Source of the DNA: Rhizobium sp.
GTDB taxonomy: Bacteria; Pseudomonadota; Alphaproteobacteria; Rhizobiales; Rhizobiaceae
DNA length: 53,982 bases
NCBI GenBank assembly: GCA_027533385.1
Contig: JAPZUE010000098.1
Coordinates: 1-53,982 of the forward strand
Reading direction: 5' to 3'
The position numbers and the translations under genes were made by a program. Below are positions 42,311 through 50,557 of this stretch, one piece after another (position 1 is the first letter of the stretch; the number at the start of each line of letters is the position of its first letter). Below the pieces are notes generated by a model. That model made no database searches. It saw only the letters and a list, made by a program, of their open reading frames with translations, and had not been told where the DNA came from.

Positions 42311-42997
42311 TCAGCCGCCGAAAATCGTGCGCAGAATGTCCACGCCCTGATCATCGAAGGAAACGTCGCCCTGGCGGTTGCCGGGGCCGATGACGATCAC
42401 CTTGGTGCCGATATCGGCGCGCTCATAAAGATGCTCGACATCCTTGTTCATCATGCGGATGCAGCCTGAGGACATGTTGAGGCCGATCGTCCACGGCTGG
42501 TTGGTGCCGTGGATGCGGAAGATCGTGTCTCGGCCGCCCTTGTAGAGATACATCGCGCGTGCGCCGAGCGGATTGTCGGGGCCGCCTTCCTGCACGACCG
42601 GCAGGATGTGGCCCTTGGCGGCTTCGCGGCGGCGCATTTCTGCCGGCGGACGCCATTCAGGCCATTCCGCCTTGCGACCGATCTTCACCACGCCCGACCA
42701 GCCGAAGCCTTCACGACCCACGCCGACGCCATAGCGGGTCGCGCGGTTGTTGCCCTCGACATAGTAGAGAAACTTGTTGTTCGTATCGATGATGATCGTG
42801 CCCGGCTTTTCGTCGGTGGTCAGCCGCACGACCTTCCGCTTGAACTTTTCCGGCACTTCCTTGCGCTGCTGCGCAACGAGCGTCACGTCGCTGGTCGTCT
42901 GGATGCGATTGAGGCTGATGGCGCTGGCGGGCGCCGGCAAGGCGAGTGTAAGCGCGATCATCGCCACAGCCGCCTTGCGGAAAGTCGTGTTGAACAT
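42311..42997 (-). CDS. L,D-transpeptidase (YkuD domain)
   Basis: Periplasmic cysteine transpeptidase that makes 3-3 peptidoglycan cross-links or attaches proteins to the wall. The 228-residue protein has a Sec signal (MIALTLALPAPASA). The YkuD domain begins at PGTIIIDTNNKFLYYVEG. The catalytic motif is RIHGTNQPW, then MSSGCIRMMNKD with the nucleophilic cysteine. ATG 42997 lies 6 bases after AGGGGGA; the frame opens two codons earlier at TTG. A second family member is 91 bp away on the same strand. Confidence 0.93.
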   Translation of the reverse strand: MFNTTFRKAAVAMIALTLALPAPASAISLNRIQTTSDVTLVAQQRKEVPEKFKRKVVRLTTDEKPGTIIIDTNNKFLYYVEGNNRATRYGVGVGREGFGWSGVVKIGRKAEWPEWRPPAEMRRREAAKGHILPVVQEGGPDNPLGARAMYLYKGGRDTIFRIHGTNQPWTIGLNMSSGCIRMMNKDVEHLYERADIGTKVIVIGPGNRQGDVSFDDQGVDILRTIFGG

Positions 42998-43088
42998 AAG
43001 CAATCCCCCTGATTTGCAGGGCTTCCAGCCTAGCCGCTTCGCCTCTCAAAGCAAGGTCTAATCAAGGTTGTGTGATCTGGCGAGTGTT

Positions 43089-43919
43089 TCAGATCACAAT
43101 CACCTTCGTGCCGACCTTCACCCGCTCGTAGAGGTCGATGACATCTTCGTTGCGCATGCGGATGCAGCCGGAGGAAACGCCGTTGCCGATCGACCAGGGC
43201 GCGTTCGTTCCATGGATCCGATAGAGTGTCGAGCCGAGATAAAGTGCACGCGCGCCCAGCGGATTTTCAGGGCCGCCCGGCATGTGCGCGGGCAGGAAAT
43301 GGCCCTTGGCCGCTTCGCGGGCGATCATTTCCTGCGGCGGGCGCCAGTCCGGCCATTCGGCCTTGCGGGTCACCTTGTGCGTGCCCGCCCATTCGAAACC
43401 CGGCTTGCCGACGCCGACGCCGTAACGCTTGGCCATGCCGTCTGCCATCACGAGATAGAGGAAGCGCTCGCGCGTATCGATGACGATCGTGCCCGGCTTT
43501 TGCTCGGTCTGGTACTGCACCATCTGTGGCAGGAATTGCGGCTCGATCTGGGTACGAATGGGTTTGTCCGGCCGCATCGCCACCTGTTGCGGTGCCGGCT
43601 GCTGCGGGAAGAGCACGCGCCGTTGCTGCACCACGCGGCGCTGCTGCTGCGGCTGCTGGCGGAGTAAGGGTTGCTGACGAAGAACCTGCTGCGGTTGAAC
43701 CACACGCTGGCGGCCGGCCGGCACGGCCTGGCGCATCCGCTGTGGTGTCGTATAGCCGCGCGCCTGTGCCGGAGCGCCGCCGAGTTGCAGCACCCACGAT
43801 GCCTGCAGATCCGGGCTCACCATCACCGGCGGGCGACTTTTGTAGCGATCACTGGCATGAACGGGCAGGGCAATCGACAGGCTGGTCAACAGGGCCAGCA
43901 ACAGGGACGTCTTCGACAT
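43089..43919 (-). CDS. L,D-transpeptidase with Gln-rich linker
   Basis: Second YkuD-domain enzyme, 276 residues. After the signal peptide (LLLALLTSLSIALPVHA) comes a ~75-residue linker very rich in Gln, Arg and Pro (for example VVQPQQVLRQQPLL). The catalytic domain follows (PGTIVIDTRERFLYLVM, RIHGTNAPW, SSGCIRMRNEDV). It ends abruptly at GTKVIVI, shorter at the C-terminus than its neighbour. The linker may let the enzyme reach across the periplasm. The pair looks like a tandem duplication with divergence outside the domain. Confidence 0.92.
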   Translation of the reverse strand: MSKTSLLLALLTSLSIALPVHASDRYKSRPPVMVSPDLQASWVLQLGGAPAQARGYTTPQRMRQAVPAGRQRVVQPQQVLRQQPLLRQQPQQQRRVVQQRRVLFPQQPAPQQVAMRPDKPIRTQIEPQFLPQMVQYQTEQKPGTIVIDTRERFLYLVMADGMAKRYGVGVGKPGFEWAGTHKVTRKAEWPDWRPPQEMIAREAAKGHFLPAHMPGGPENPLGARALYLGSTLYRIHGTNAPWSIGNGVSSGCIRMRNEDVIDLYERVKVGTKVIVI

Positions 43920-44124
43920 CGGACAACTCACAAACTAGGGACCGGTGCGACGGCAAGCCATGCCGCCATTTCCGGTTGATCGTGCCAGAGCGAGCGCCGC
44001 CATTTGGTAAAGACGCATTCATGAAAATGCGATCCGCTCCGTAAACCTTTCGGAAGGGTTAGCGCCCGGTTTGGAAAAATCGTGAACAAATGGTAAACGT
44101 TCCGCAGTGATGGGAGGGAATCGC

Positions 44125-44760
44125 ATGGAGACGACAGCGGAAGGCCTGATCCGGGGAGACGACGGCCTCGACCGCTGCTTCTGGCATGGCGGTCTTGAAG
44201 ACTATCGCCGCTATCATGACGAGGAGTGGGGCCGGCCCGTCACCGATGACATCAGGCTGTTCGAAAAGATCTGCCTCGAAGGCTTTCAGTCCGGCCTCTC
44301 CTGGCTGACCATCCTCAGAAAGCGCGAAAACTTCCGCGCCGCCTTTGCCGGCTTCGACTTCCATCAGGTCGCCCGCTTCGGTGACGACGACATAGCCCGC
44401 GGCCTGGCTGACGCCGGCATCATCCGCCATCGCGGCAAGATCGTCTCGACGATCAACAATGCCCGCCGCGCCGTCGATCTCAAGGCCGAATTCGGCTCGC
44501 TTTCCCGCTATTTCTGGAGCTTCGAGCCCGCCGCCGCCGAGCGCCCGCCGCGCATGGATTATGCAACGCTCAAGGCGAACCCCACGTCGCCCACCTCGAT
44601 CCGGCTTTCCAAGGATCTGAAGAAGCGCGGCTGGACCTTTGTCGGCCCGACCACCGTCTACGCCTTCATGCAGGCCATGGGTATGGTCAACGACCATATC
44701 GAAGGCTGCTGCTGCCGCGCGCCGACGGAAGAGCTGAGGACCCGACTCGTTCGCCCCTGA
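44125..44760 (+). CDS. tag: DNA-3-methyladenine glycosylase I
   Basis: Base-excision repair enzyme removing 3-methyladenine. The 211-residue protein has the family start RCFWHGGLEDYRRYHDEEWG (zinc cysteine and adenine-stacking region). EGFQSGLSWLTILRKRENFR and the late KRGWTFVGPTTVYAFMQAMG follow. A C-terminal HIEGCCCR supplies the remaining zinc ligands. ATG 44125 follows GGGAGGG; a GTG at 44107 is less likely. The stop directly abuts the stop of the convergent HAD gene. Confidence 0.95.
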   Translation: METTAEGLIRGDDGLDRCFWHGGLEDYRRYHDEEWGRPVTDDIRLFEKICLEGFQSGLSWLTILRKRENFRAAFAGFDFHQVARFGDDDIARGLADAGIIRHRGKIVSTINNARRAVDLKAEFGSLSRYFWSFEPAAAERPPRMDYATLKANPTSPTSIRLSKDLKKRGWTFVGPTTVYAFMQAMGMVNDHIEGCCCRAPTEELRTRLVRP

Positions 44761-45465
44761 TCAGGCAAGACTGGCGACGAGATCTGGTACATGCCCGAGA
44801 TCCGGGATCTCGCGGAAGCGTGGCGCCTCGACCGGCTTCTCCACATGCTCCAGCACCCAGGTCAGCTCATGGGGCACGAACACGCCCCAGGCACCGGCCG
44901 CGATTGCCGGCACGACGTCGGATTTCAGCGAATTGCCGATCATCATCCCACGCTCCGGTCCCTCGCCATGTTTGCCGAAGATCCGCCGATAGGTGGTGGC
45001 CGTCTTGTCCGAGACGATCTCGACCGCGTCGAAATAGTCGCCAAGGCCGGATTGCGCCAGCTTCCGTTCCTGGTCGAAAAGGTCGCCCTTGGTGATCAGG
45101 ACGAGGAAATAGTGTCCACGCAGCGCCTCCAGCGCATCGCGGGCATGCGGCAGGCATTCGACCGGGTGGCTCAGGAGATCGCGCCCGATGGCCAGGATCT
45201 CGCTGATGACGGAGGAGGGCGCCCGGCCCTCGGTGATCTCCAGCGCGGTCTCGATCATCGAGAGGGTGAAACCTTTGATGCCGAAGCCGTAGTGGGCAAG
45301 GTTGCGCTTTTCCGCCTCCAAGAGCCGTTCGGAGACGTGCTCGCCTTCGGCATAATCGGAAAGCAGGCTGCGGAAATGATGCTCCGTCAGCTTGTAATAC
45401 TGCTCGTTCTGCCAGAGCGTGTCGTCGGCATCGAAGCCGATCACGGAGACAGGGCGGTTCGACAT
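44761..45465 (-). CDS. HAD superfamily hydrolase
   Basis: A 234-residue phosphatase-like protein of HAD class I. Motif I is GFDADDTLWQNE, motif II LITKGD, the motif III lysine lies in VSDKTATTY and motif IV is MIGNSLKSDVVPA. The cap between motifs I and II is helical. DADDT in place of DxDGT is common in a rhizobial group of unknown substrate. ATG 45465 is preceded by AAGGAGG. It lies downstream of no other gene on its strand. Confidence 0.88.
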   Translation of the reverse strand: MSNRPVSVIGFDADDTLWQNEQYYKLTEHHFRSLLSDYAEGEHVSERLLEAEKRNLAHYGFGIKGFTLSMIETALEITEGRAPSSVISEILAIGRDLLSHPVECLPHARDALEALRGHYFLVLITKGDLFDQERKLAQSGLGDYFDAVEIVSDKTATTYRRIFGKHGEGPERGMMIGNSLKSDVVPAIAAGAWGVFVPHELTWVLEHVEKPVEAPRFREIPDLGHVPDLVASLA

Positions 45466-45516
45466 GACGCCTCCTTATCGATCAGGAGGGGCAGACTAAT
45501 CCGTCTCTTCCGCAAA

Positions 45517-45542
45517 GCAATGGCGTCCGAAGACGCCATTGC
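45517..45542 (-). terminator. cUUCGg hairpin terminator after the DUF305 gene
   Basis: On the reverse strand GCAATGGCGTC-TTCG-GACGCCATTGC gives a perfect 11-bp stem closed by the very stable C(UUCG)G tetraloop, followed by TTT. It lies 20 bp after the DUF305 stop. Confidence 0.8.
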
Positions 45543-45562
45543 ATGTTCATGGGGACGGCGGG

Positions 45563-45946
45563 TTATTGCCCGTTCTTGGCAAGCCATTCCTTCATCATGG
45601 CGATCTCGCCTTCCTGGGCTTTGATCACCTCTTCCGCGAGCTTGCGGATCTCGGGATCCTTGCCGTGTTCGAGCACGATATTTGCCATGTCGATGGCACC
45701 CTGGTGATGCGGGATCATGCCCCGGACGAAGTCGACATCGGCATTGCCGGTCAGCGGCACGGCCATGTCCTTGTGCATCCGGGCGTTTGCCTCGGCAAAG
45801 GCCTTCGAGGACGGACTGTCGTCCATCATGGAATGCCCCATGGCCGACATGTCATGGCCCTGGTGCATGGTGTTGTCCTGGGCGAGGACGATAGAAGCGG
45901 AAAGCGCGGTCGCCAGCGACGCCGCCACGAGAACAGTCTTCAGCAT
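45563..45946 (-). CDS. DUF305 domain exported protein
   Basis: A 127-residue periplasmic protein with a Sec signal (LVAASLATALSASIVLA), a Met/His-rich stretch (MHQGHDMSAMGHSMMDD) and the DUF305 core with GMIPHHQGAIDMANIVLEHG. DUF305 proteins are ferritin-like helical proteins often found next to copper-handling genes, and the His/Met content here fits metal binding. It lies 65 bp downstream of another Met/His-rich exported protein on the same strand, probably one operon. Direct copper involvement is inferred. Confidence 0.88.
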   Translation of the reverse strand: MLKTVLVAASLATALSASIVLAQDNTMHQGHDMSAMGHSMMDDSPSSKAFAEANARMHKDMAVPLTGNADVDFVRGMIPHHQGAIDMANIVLEHGKDPEIRKLAEEVIKAQEGEIAMMKEWLAKNGQ

Positions 45947-46011
45947 TGAATTCTCCTGTGCTGATCGATGAAAGGGAAAGCGCGGGCGGTATCGCCGCGC
46001 GGTTCATCGGA

Positions 46012-46404
46012 TCAGGCGCGGGGAGGGGGCGTCAGCGGCGCCGTCAATTGCGACACGAGCCTTGGGAAGCGCGTGGCAGCCTCGGCAGCACGCGCCGGTT
46101 TGCCACTCTCGGCAAGGACCGGATCGGCAGGCAGGGTGAGACAGGCCGCACAATGCCATGTCATCTTCAAGGGTTTGGCCGGGTGAGGGGAGTTGCCATC
46201 CGCGTCGGCGACGGTGGCTGCCGAGCCCGAATGCGGACAGTCCATGTCGACCGAGAACTTGCTGGCCGAGACAGTCACCCCCGCATCGCCGCTCGCATCC
46301 ATCGCATGCGCCACAGGCATCGCCATGGCCGACATGCCGGTCATGGGCATGGCGCCGTAGGCGAGGGCTGCGACAAGCAGCAGGAGGCGGGCGAGCGATC
46401 TCAT
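46012..46404 (-). CDS. Exported Met/His/Cys-containing protein (DUF2946-like)
   Basis: A 130-residue protein with an N-terminal hydrophobic segment (LARLLLLVAALAYGAM), then MPMTGMSAMAMPVAHAM, DCPHSGS and a WHCAACLTLP motif. Such spacing of Cys and His is reminiscent of DUF2946/copper-associated small proteins, but I am not certain of the family. The ATG at 46404 gives a clean signal sequence; 46425 is possible. It is upstream of the DUF305 gene and likely acts with it in periplasmic metal homeostasis. Confidence 0.68.
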   Translation of the reverse strand: MRSLARLLLLVAALAYGAMPMTGMSAMAMPVAHAMDASGDAGVTVSASKFSVDMDCPHSGSAATVADADGNSPHPAKPLKMTWHCAACLTLPADPVLAESGKPARAAEAATRFPRLVSQLTAPLTPPPRA

Positions 46405-46464
46405 GCCCTGAAGATGGGCCGCCATTCCGACGAAAGCAAGACATCCGTAAACAACATTGGCGCC

Positions 46465-47211
46465 TCAGCGCGCAATGACGTGATGCAGGATCTGATAGTC
46501 ACGGCTTTCCTCGCCGAAGGGCACGACCGGCCAGTCCCAGCTCTCCCGCACCGGCCCGATATCGACGCCATGCACAAGATCGACCGTCTCCTGGCGTCTG
46601 CCAGACCGGTCAATCACCGTGTAGCCGATATCGGTTACAAGGCATGTTTCGGCGGGGACCTGACCAAGCCCTGCGACATGTGCGGCAATCAGGTGAGGTA
46701 CCAGTTCATCTGCATTGGCGTGCCCCTCCAGCCGACGCTCGGCACCGATCCCGATCTGCGAAAGCAGGTTCGCCGAGACAACGAGATCGAGATAGGGCAC
46801 CTGCCGGAGGAACGAGAGCGGTTCGACGGCCTCTCCGGCAAGCAGGGCATCGAGCCCGGAAAGATCCCGCTCGATCAGCCGGATGTTCTTGAAACGCTGG
46901 ATCGCAAGCCAGCTCCGCACACTGGCCAGATGCACGAGATCGACCAGCACCACCGTATCGAACAGCCGCGAAAGCTCGGCAACCGGCACATCGCGCAACA
47001 GCCCCGAACCCAAAACCACCACCGTCCGCTTCTGCCGGCAGGCTTCGGCCGAGCTCAGAATGGCCGCCTTCGTCCGCCGCTCATGCTCCGCCCAATCCCG
47101 TTGGCAGCGATTGGCCCGCGCCCAGAGATTGACGGAGGAGCGAATGAACGGACGGTGCCGCGCCGAGGTGAGCGGAACGCTCGCGGCAAAGTTCAGGGCT
47201 TCAAGGATCAT
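46465..47211 (-). CDS. Uncharacterised protein with methyltransferase-like nucleotide motif
   Basis: A 248-residue soluble protein. Residues around 63-80 (TVVVLGSGLLRDVPVAELS, then VVLVDLVHLASVR) resemble motif I and the acidic loop of Rossmann-fold SAM-dependent methyltransferases. The later DLVVSANLLSQIG is like motif IV. The tail YTVIDRSGRRQETVDLVHGV suggests a strand-rich end. It could be a class I methyltransferase, but no substrate domain is recognisable. Codon use matches the chromosome. The stop lies 60 bp before the Met/His-rich gene, which may be cotranscribed. Confidence 0.7.
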   Translation of the reverse strand: MILEALNFAASVPLTSARHRPFIRSSVNLWARANRCQRDWAEHERRTKAAILSSAEACRQKRTVVVLGSGLLRDVPVAELSRLFDTVVLVDLVHLASVRSWLAIQRFKNIRLIERDLSGLDALLAGEAVEPLSFLRQVPYLDLVVSANLLSQIGIGAERRLEGHANADELVPHLIAAHVAGLGQVPAETCLVTDIGYTVIDRSGRRQETVDLVHGVDIGPVRESWDWPVVPFGEESRDYQILHHVIAR

Positions 47212-47214
47212 ATG

Positions 47215-47322
47215 TTACCGATAGACGGAGCTGCGATGGCCGATCTCGACCACGAGCACGATGAACTTGCCGTCCTGGATATCGCAGATGATCCGGTAGT
47301 CGCTAGTGATCCTATGATTCAT
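47215..47322 (-). pseudogene. C-terminal remnant of a RelE/ParE toxin
   Basis: The 35-residue frame DYRIICDIQDGKFIVLVVEI, ending in GHRSSVYR, is the last two strands of a RelE toxin. About 50 residues of the N-terminus are missing. The fragment begins at once after the antitoxin stop (overlap 11 bp), so an internal deletion has removed the toxin 5' part while leaving the antitoxin. No toxin activity is expected. Confidence 0.75.
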
Positions 47323-47548
47323 CAAGCTCAAAAACGCTCCGGATTTCCTCGAGTGTATAGGTTTTGCGGTCGCCTGCCATGTACTCGCGCCAGGCTTGGT
47401 CCGCTACCGCCACGTCGTAGATGTCAGCCAAGTGACGGCCAAGAGCCATTGTGGCATAGTCATCGGCATCCATGTCATGCAGGTCGCCGAACTTGGACAA
47501 GAGGAAATACATCTTTTCAGGGATTTCGATTGTGACACGCTTCGTCAT
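47312..47548 (-). CDS. RelB-type antitoxin, now without its toxin
   Basis: A 78-residue protein with an N-terminal ribbon-helix-helix-like strand (MTKRVTIEIPEKMYFLLSKF) and a helical C-terminus (TYTLEEIRSVFELDES) that would normally wrap the toxin. ATG 47548 follows AAGGGA; a GTG at 47554 is the alternative. The partner toxin is reduced to a C-terminal remnant. The antitoxin frame itself is intact, so it may persist as an autonomous regulator or protect against related toxins elsewhere. Confidence 0.78.
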   Translation of the reverse strand: MTKRVTIEIPEKMYFLLSKFGDLHDMDADDYATMALGRHLADIYDVAVADQAWREYMAGDRKTYTLEEIRSVFELDES

Positions 47549-47701
47549 GTGCACGTCCCTTCGCTAGAAGGCGAAACATACCATCGCGCCGGCCCATTTT
47601 CCAGCATCCGCCCTCGCGCCCGCCCGCCTTCGCCCTTGCCGCCAAATCCTTGATCCTCTAAGACACCGGCACCTTTTTGAAACGAAATTCCGGTTGTCAT
47701 C

Positions 47702-49273
47702 ATGAGCGATAAGAACAAGAAGCCCCAGAAGCTGAAGGCCCGCCTGCCGCGCGGCTTCGTCGATCGCGAGGCTGCCGATATCCGCGCTGCCAACCAGATG
47801 ATGGAGACCATCCGCGAAGTCTATGAGCGCTACGGCTTCGACCCGATCGAGACCCCGCTCTTCGAATACACCGATGCACTCGGCAAGTTCCTGCCCGACA
47901 GCGACCGCCCGAACGAAGGCGTCTTCTCGCTGCAGGACGATGACGAACAGTGGATGTCGCTGCGCTACGACCTGACCGCCCCGATGGCCCGTCATGTCGC
48001 GGAGAATTTCCAGGAAATCCAGCTGCCGTTCCGCACCTATCGCGCCGGCTATGTCTTCCGCAACGAGAAGCCGGGTCCTGGCCGTTTCCGCCAGTTCATG
48101 CAGTTCGATGCCGACACCGTCGGCGCACCGGGCGTACAGTCCGACGCCGAAATGTGCATGATGATGGCCGACACGCTGGAGGCCCTCGGCATCAAGCGCG
48201 GCGACTATGTGATCCGCGTCAACAACCGCAAGGTTTTGGACGGTGTGATGGAAGCCATCGGCCTCGGCGGCGAGGAGAATGCTGGGCGGCGCCTGACAGT
48301 GCTGCGCGCCATCGACAAGTTTGACAAGTTCGGTATCGAGGGCGTGCGGCTGTTGCTCGGAGAAGGTCGCAAAGATGATTCAGGCGACTTTACTAAGGGA
48401 GCCGGGCTTAAACAGAGCCATATAGAACTCGTTGCGAATTTGTTCTTGAAGGCGAACGACGGCGAAGCGACTAGACAGATCCAAGCTTCAGAACTCGCCC
48501 GGCAGGCGATGCAGTTGCCTTTGCAAGGCGTCCTTGGAGGTGGCATGCAAAACGAGACATACCTAGCCGGTATGGATGAGCTGCTTAGCCTAGAGACAAT
48601 GGTTAAGGCAGCTGGTTACGGGCCGGAGCGCATACTGATTGATAAGTCTGTCGTCCGCGGTCTCGAATACTACACCGGGATGGTCTACGAAGCCGAACTC
48701 ACCTTCGATGTCACCAATGAAAAGGGCGAAAAGGTCGTCTTCGGCTCGGTCGGCGGCGGTGGGCGTTATGATGGCCTCGTGTCGCGCTTCATGGGCCAGC
48801 CGGTCCCGGCCACGGGCTTCTCGATCGGCGTTTCGCGCCTGATGACGGCCTTGAAGAACCTCGGCAAGCTCGGCCAGGATGACGTGCTTGGCCCGGTCCT
48901 CGTCACCGTCATGGATGGCGATGTCGAAAGCATGGGCCGCTACCAGAAGTTCACGCAGGACCTGCGCAATGCCGGCATCCGCGCCGAAATGTACCAGGGC
49001 AACTGGAAGAAGTTCGGCAACCAGCTGAAATATGCCGACCGCCGTGGCGCCCCCATCGCCATCATCCAGGGCGGCGACGAGCGCGCGCAAGGCGTCGTCC
49101 AGATCAAGGATCTGATCGAGGGCAAGCGCCTCTCGGGCGAGATCACCGACAATGCCGAATGGCGCGAGGCCCGTGTGGCCCAGGAAGTCGTGGCCGAGGC
49201 GGACCTGGTGGCGAAGGTCAAGGAGATCCTGGCGGCTCAGGCGGAAGATCGCCGTCGGGCGAAGGGTGGTTGA
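47702..49273 (+). CDS. hisS: Histidyl-tRNA synthetase
   Basis: Class II aminoacyl-tRNA synthetase charging tRNA-His. In 523 residues: motif 1 region near PIETPLFEYTDAL, SLRYDLTAPMAR, motif 2 YRAGYVFRNEKPGPGRFRQF, the histidine-binding VVRGLEYYTGMVYE, motif 3 ATGFSIGVSRL and a C-terminal anticodon domain. It belongs to the divergent alphaproteobacterial type, known for recognising tRNA-His lacking the usual G-1. Codons across about 48,358-48,650 (the insertion region between motif 2 and the histidine motif) differ strongly from the rest: ATA, CTA, AGA and TCA appear in a gene otherwise nearly devoid of them. The reading frame is intact. Confidence 0.95.
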   Translation: MSDKNKKPQKLKARLPRGFVDREAADIRAANQMMETIREVYERYGFDPIETPLFEYTDALGKFLPDSDRPNEGVFSLQDDDEQWMSLRYDLTAPMARHVAENFQEIQLPFRTYRAGYVFRNEKPGPGRFRQFMQFDADTVGAPGVQSDAEMCMMMADTLEALGIKRGDYVIRVNNRKVLDGVMEAIGLGGEENAGRRLTVLRAIDKFDKFGIEGVRLLLGEGRKDDSGDFTKGAGLKQSHIELVANLFLKANDGEATRQIQASELARQAMQLPLQGVLGGGMQNETYLAGMDELLSLETMVKAAGYGPERILIDKSVVRGLEYYTGMVYEAELTFDVTNEKGEKVVFGSVGGGGRYDGLVSRFMGQPVPATGFSIGVSRLMTALKNLGKLGQDDVLGPVLVTVMDGDVESMGRYQKFTQDLRNAGIRAEMYQGNWKKFGNQLKYADRRGAPIAIIQGGDERAQGVVQIKDLIEGKRLSGEITDNAEWREARVAQEVVAEADLVAKVKEILAAQAEDRRRAKGG

Positions 49274-49291
49274 AACCATGTCGCGTGGTTA

Positions 49292-49412
49292 CCCCCCTCT
49301 GCCCTGCCGGGCATCTCCCCCTCAAGGGGGGAGATTGATGGACTGCCGGCCCCGCGAACTCCCTCTGATCTCCCCCCTTGAGGGGGAGATGTCACGAAGT
49401 GACAGAGGGGGG
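49292..49412. repeat. Composite RIME-like repeat between hisS and hisZ
   Basis: Inverted units at 49292-49335 and 49368-49412 with a 32-bp spacer. The first has the small stem GCCC-TGCC-GGGC. The second replaces it with GTCAC-GAA-GTGAC, sequence changed but pairing kept. Both contain the ATCTCCCCC/GGGGGGAGAT stem. The element fills most of the hisS-hisZ gap and ends 23 bp before hisZ. Confidence 0.82.
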
Positions 49413-49435
49413 TATTCTCTACACTGTGGTGCAAC

Positions 49436-50557
49436 ATGCCCCTGACCGACATGCCGGATTTCGCCGGCACCATCCTGCAGGAATTCACATCACGCGGCAC
49501 GACCCGCGTGGATACACCCGTGATCCAGCCGGCCGCTCCCTTCCTCGACATGGCGGGCGAAGACCTGCGTCGGCGCATCTTCCTGACTGAAAACGAGCGC
49601 GGCGAAAGCCTCTGCCTGCGGCCCGAATTCACCATCCCCGTCTGCCTGCGCCATATCGAAACTGCGACCGGCACGCCGAAGCGTTACGCCTATCTCGGCG
49701 AGGTCTTCCGCCAGCGTCGCGAAGGTCCGCAGGAATTCTACCAGGCCGGCATCGAGGATCTCGGTGACATTGCCACCGCTGCCGCTGACGCCCGCGCGAT
49801 TGCCGATAGCGTGGCGATACTCACCCGCCTTCTGCCGACCAGGCCGCTCACCGTCACGCTTGGCGACCAGTCCGTCTTTGAAGCCGTCGTCAAGGCGCTC
49901 GGCCTACCCGCCGGCTGGCAAAAGCGCCTGATCCAGGCCTTCGGTAACTCCGCCCAGATCGACCAGCTTCTGCGCACGCTCGCCACCCCGACGCCGGTGC
50001 CGGGTCTTGCGCCGGAGGTTTCGGAGCTGCTGGCAAAGGGCGACCAGAACGCCCTGATCGCCCATATCGATGCGACCATGCAGGAAACCGGCTATCTCAC
50101 CAATGCGAGCCGGACGCCTGCCGAAATCGCCCGCCGCCTGAAGGAAAAGCTGGAACTCTCCGAGACCCGCCTTGATGGCGCAGCACTCCTGCTGCTGCGC
50201 GAATTCCTGTCGCTCGAACTGCCGCTGGCCGAGGCTTCCGCTGCCCTTGCCGGCTTTGCCGATGCTGCAGGCCTGAAGCTCGGGCCGGCACTCACCCGGT
50301 TCGACGAGCGTGTCGCAGCCCTTGCCAGCACCGGCGTCGATCTCGACCTGATCACCTACCGCGCCGCCTTCGGCCGCCCGCTGGATTATTACACCGGCCT
50401 CGTCTTCGAGGTGGCGGTGAAGGACAAGCCCGCCGTGCTCGCCGGGGGCGGGCGTTTCGACCGGCTGCTGACGCTGCTCGGAGCCGAGACGCATATCCCG
50501 GCTGTCGGTTTCTCGCTCTGGCTGGATCGCATCGAAACCGAAAGGAGCGCGTCATGA
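49436..50557 (+). CDS. hisZ: ATP phosphoribosyltransferase regulatory subunit HisZ
   Basis: Catalytically dead paralogue of histidyl-tRNA synthetase required by short-form HisG for the first step of histidine synthesis and its feedback inhibition. The 373 residues keep the class II scaffold (LRPEFTIPVCLRHI, RQRREGPQEFYQAGIEDLG, RPLDYYTGLVFEVAV, GGGRFDRLL) but lack the anticodon-binding domain, as expected. ATG 49436 follows GTGGTGCAAC, with no strong ribosome site. The stop overlaps hisG by 4 bp (ATGA), so the two are translationally coupled. The RIME-like repeat precedes it. Confidence 0.94.
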   Translation: MPLTDMPDFAGTILQEFTSRGTTRVDTPVIQPAAPFLDMAGEDLRRRIFLTENERGESLCLRPEFTIPVCLRHIETATGTPKRYAYLGEVFRQRREGPQEFYQAGIEDLGDIATAAADARAIADSVAILTRLLPTRPLTVTLGDQSVFEAVVKALGLPAGWQKRLIQAFGNSAQIDQLLRTLATPTPVPGLAPEVSELLAKGDQNALIAHIDATMQETGYLTNASRTPAEIARRLKEKLELSETRLDGAALLLLREFLSLELPLAEASAALAGFADAAGLKLGPALTRFDERVAALASTGVDLDLITYRAAFGRPLDYYTGLVFEVAVKDKPAVLAGGGRFDRLLTLLGAETHIPAVGFSLWLDRIETERSAS

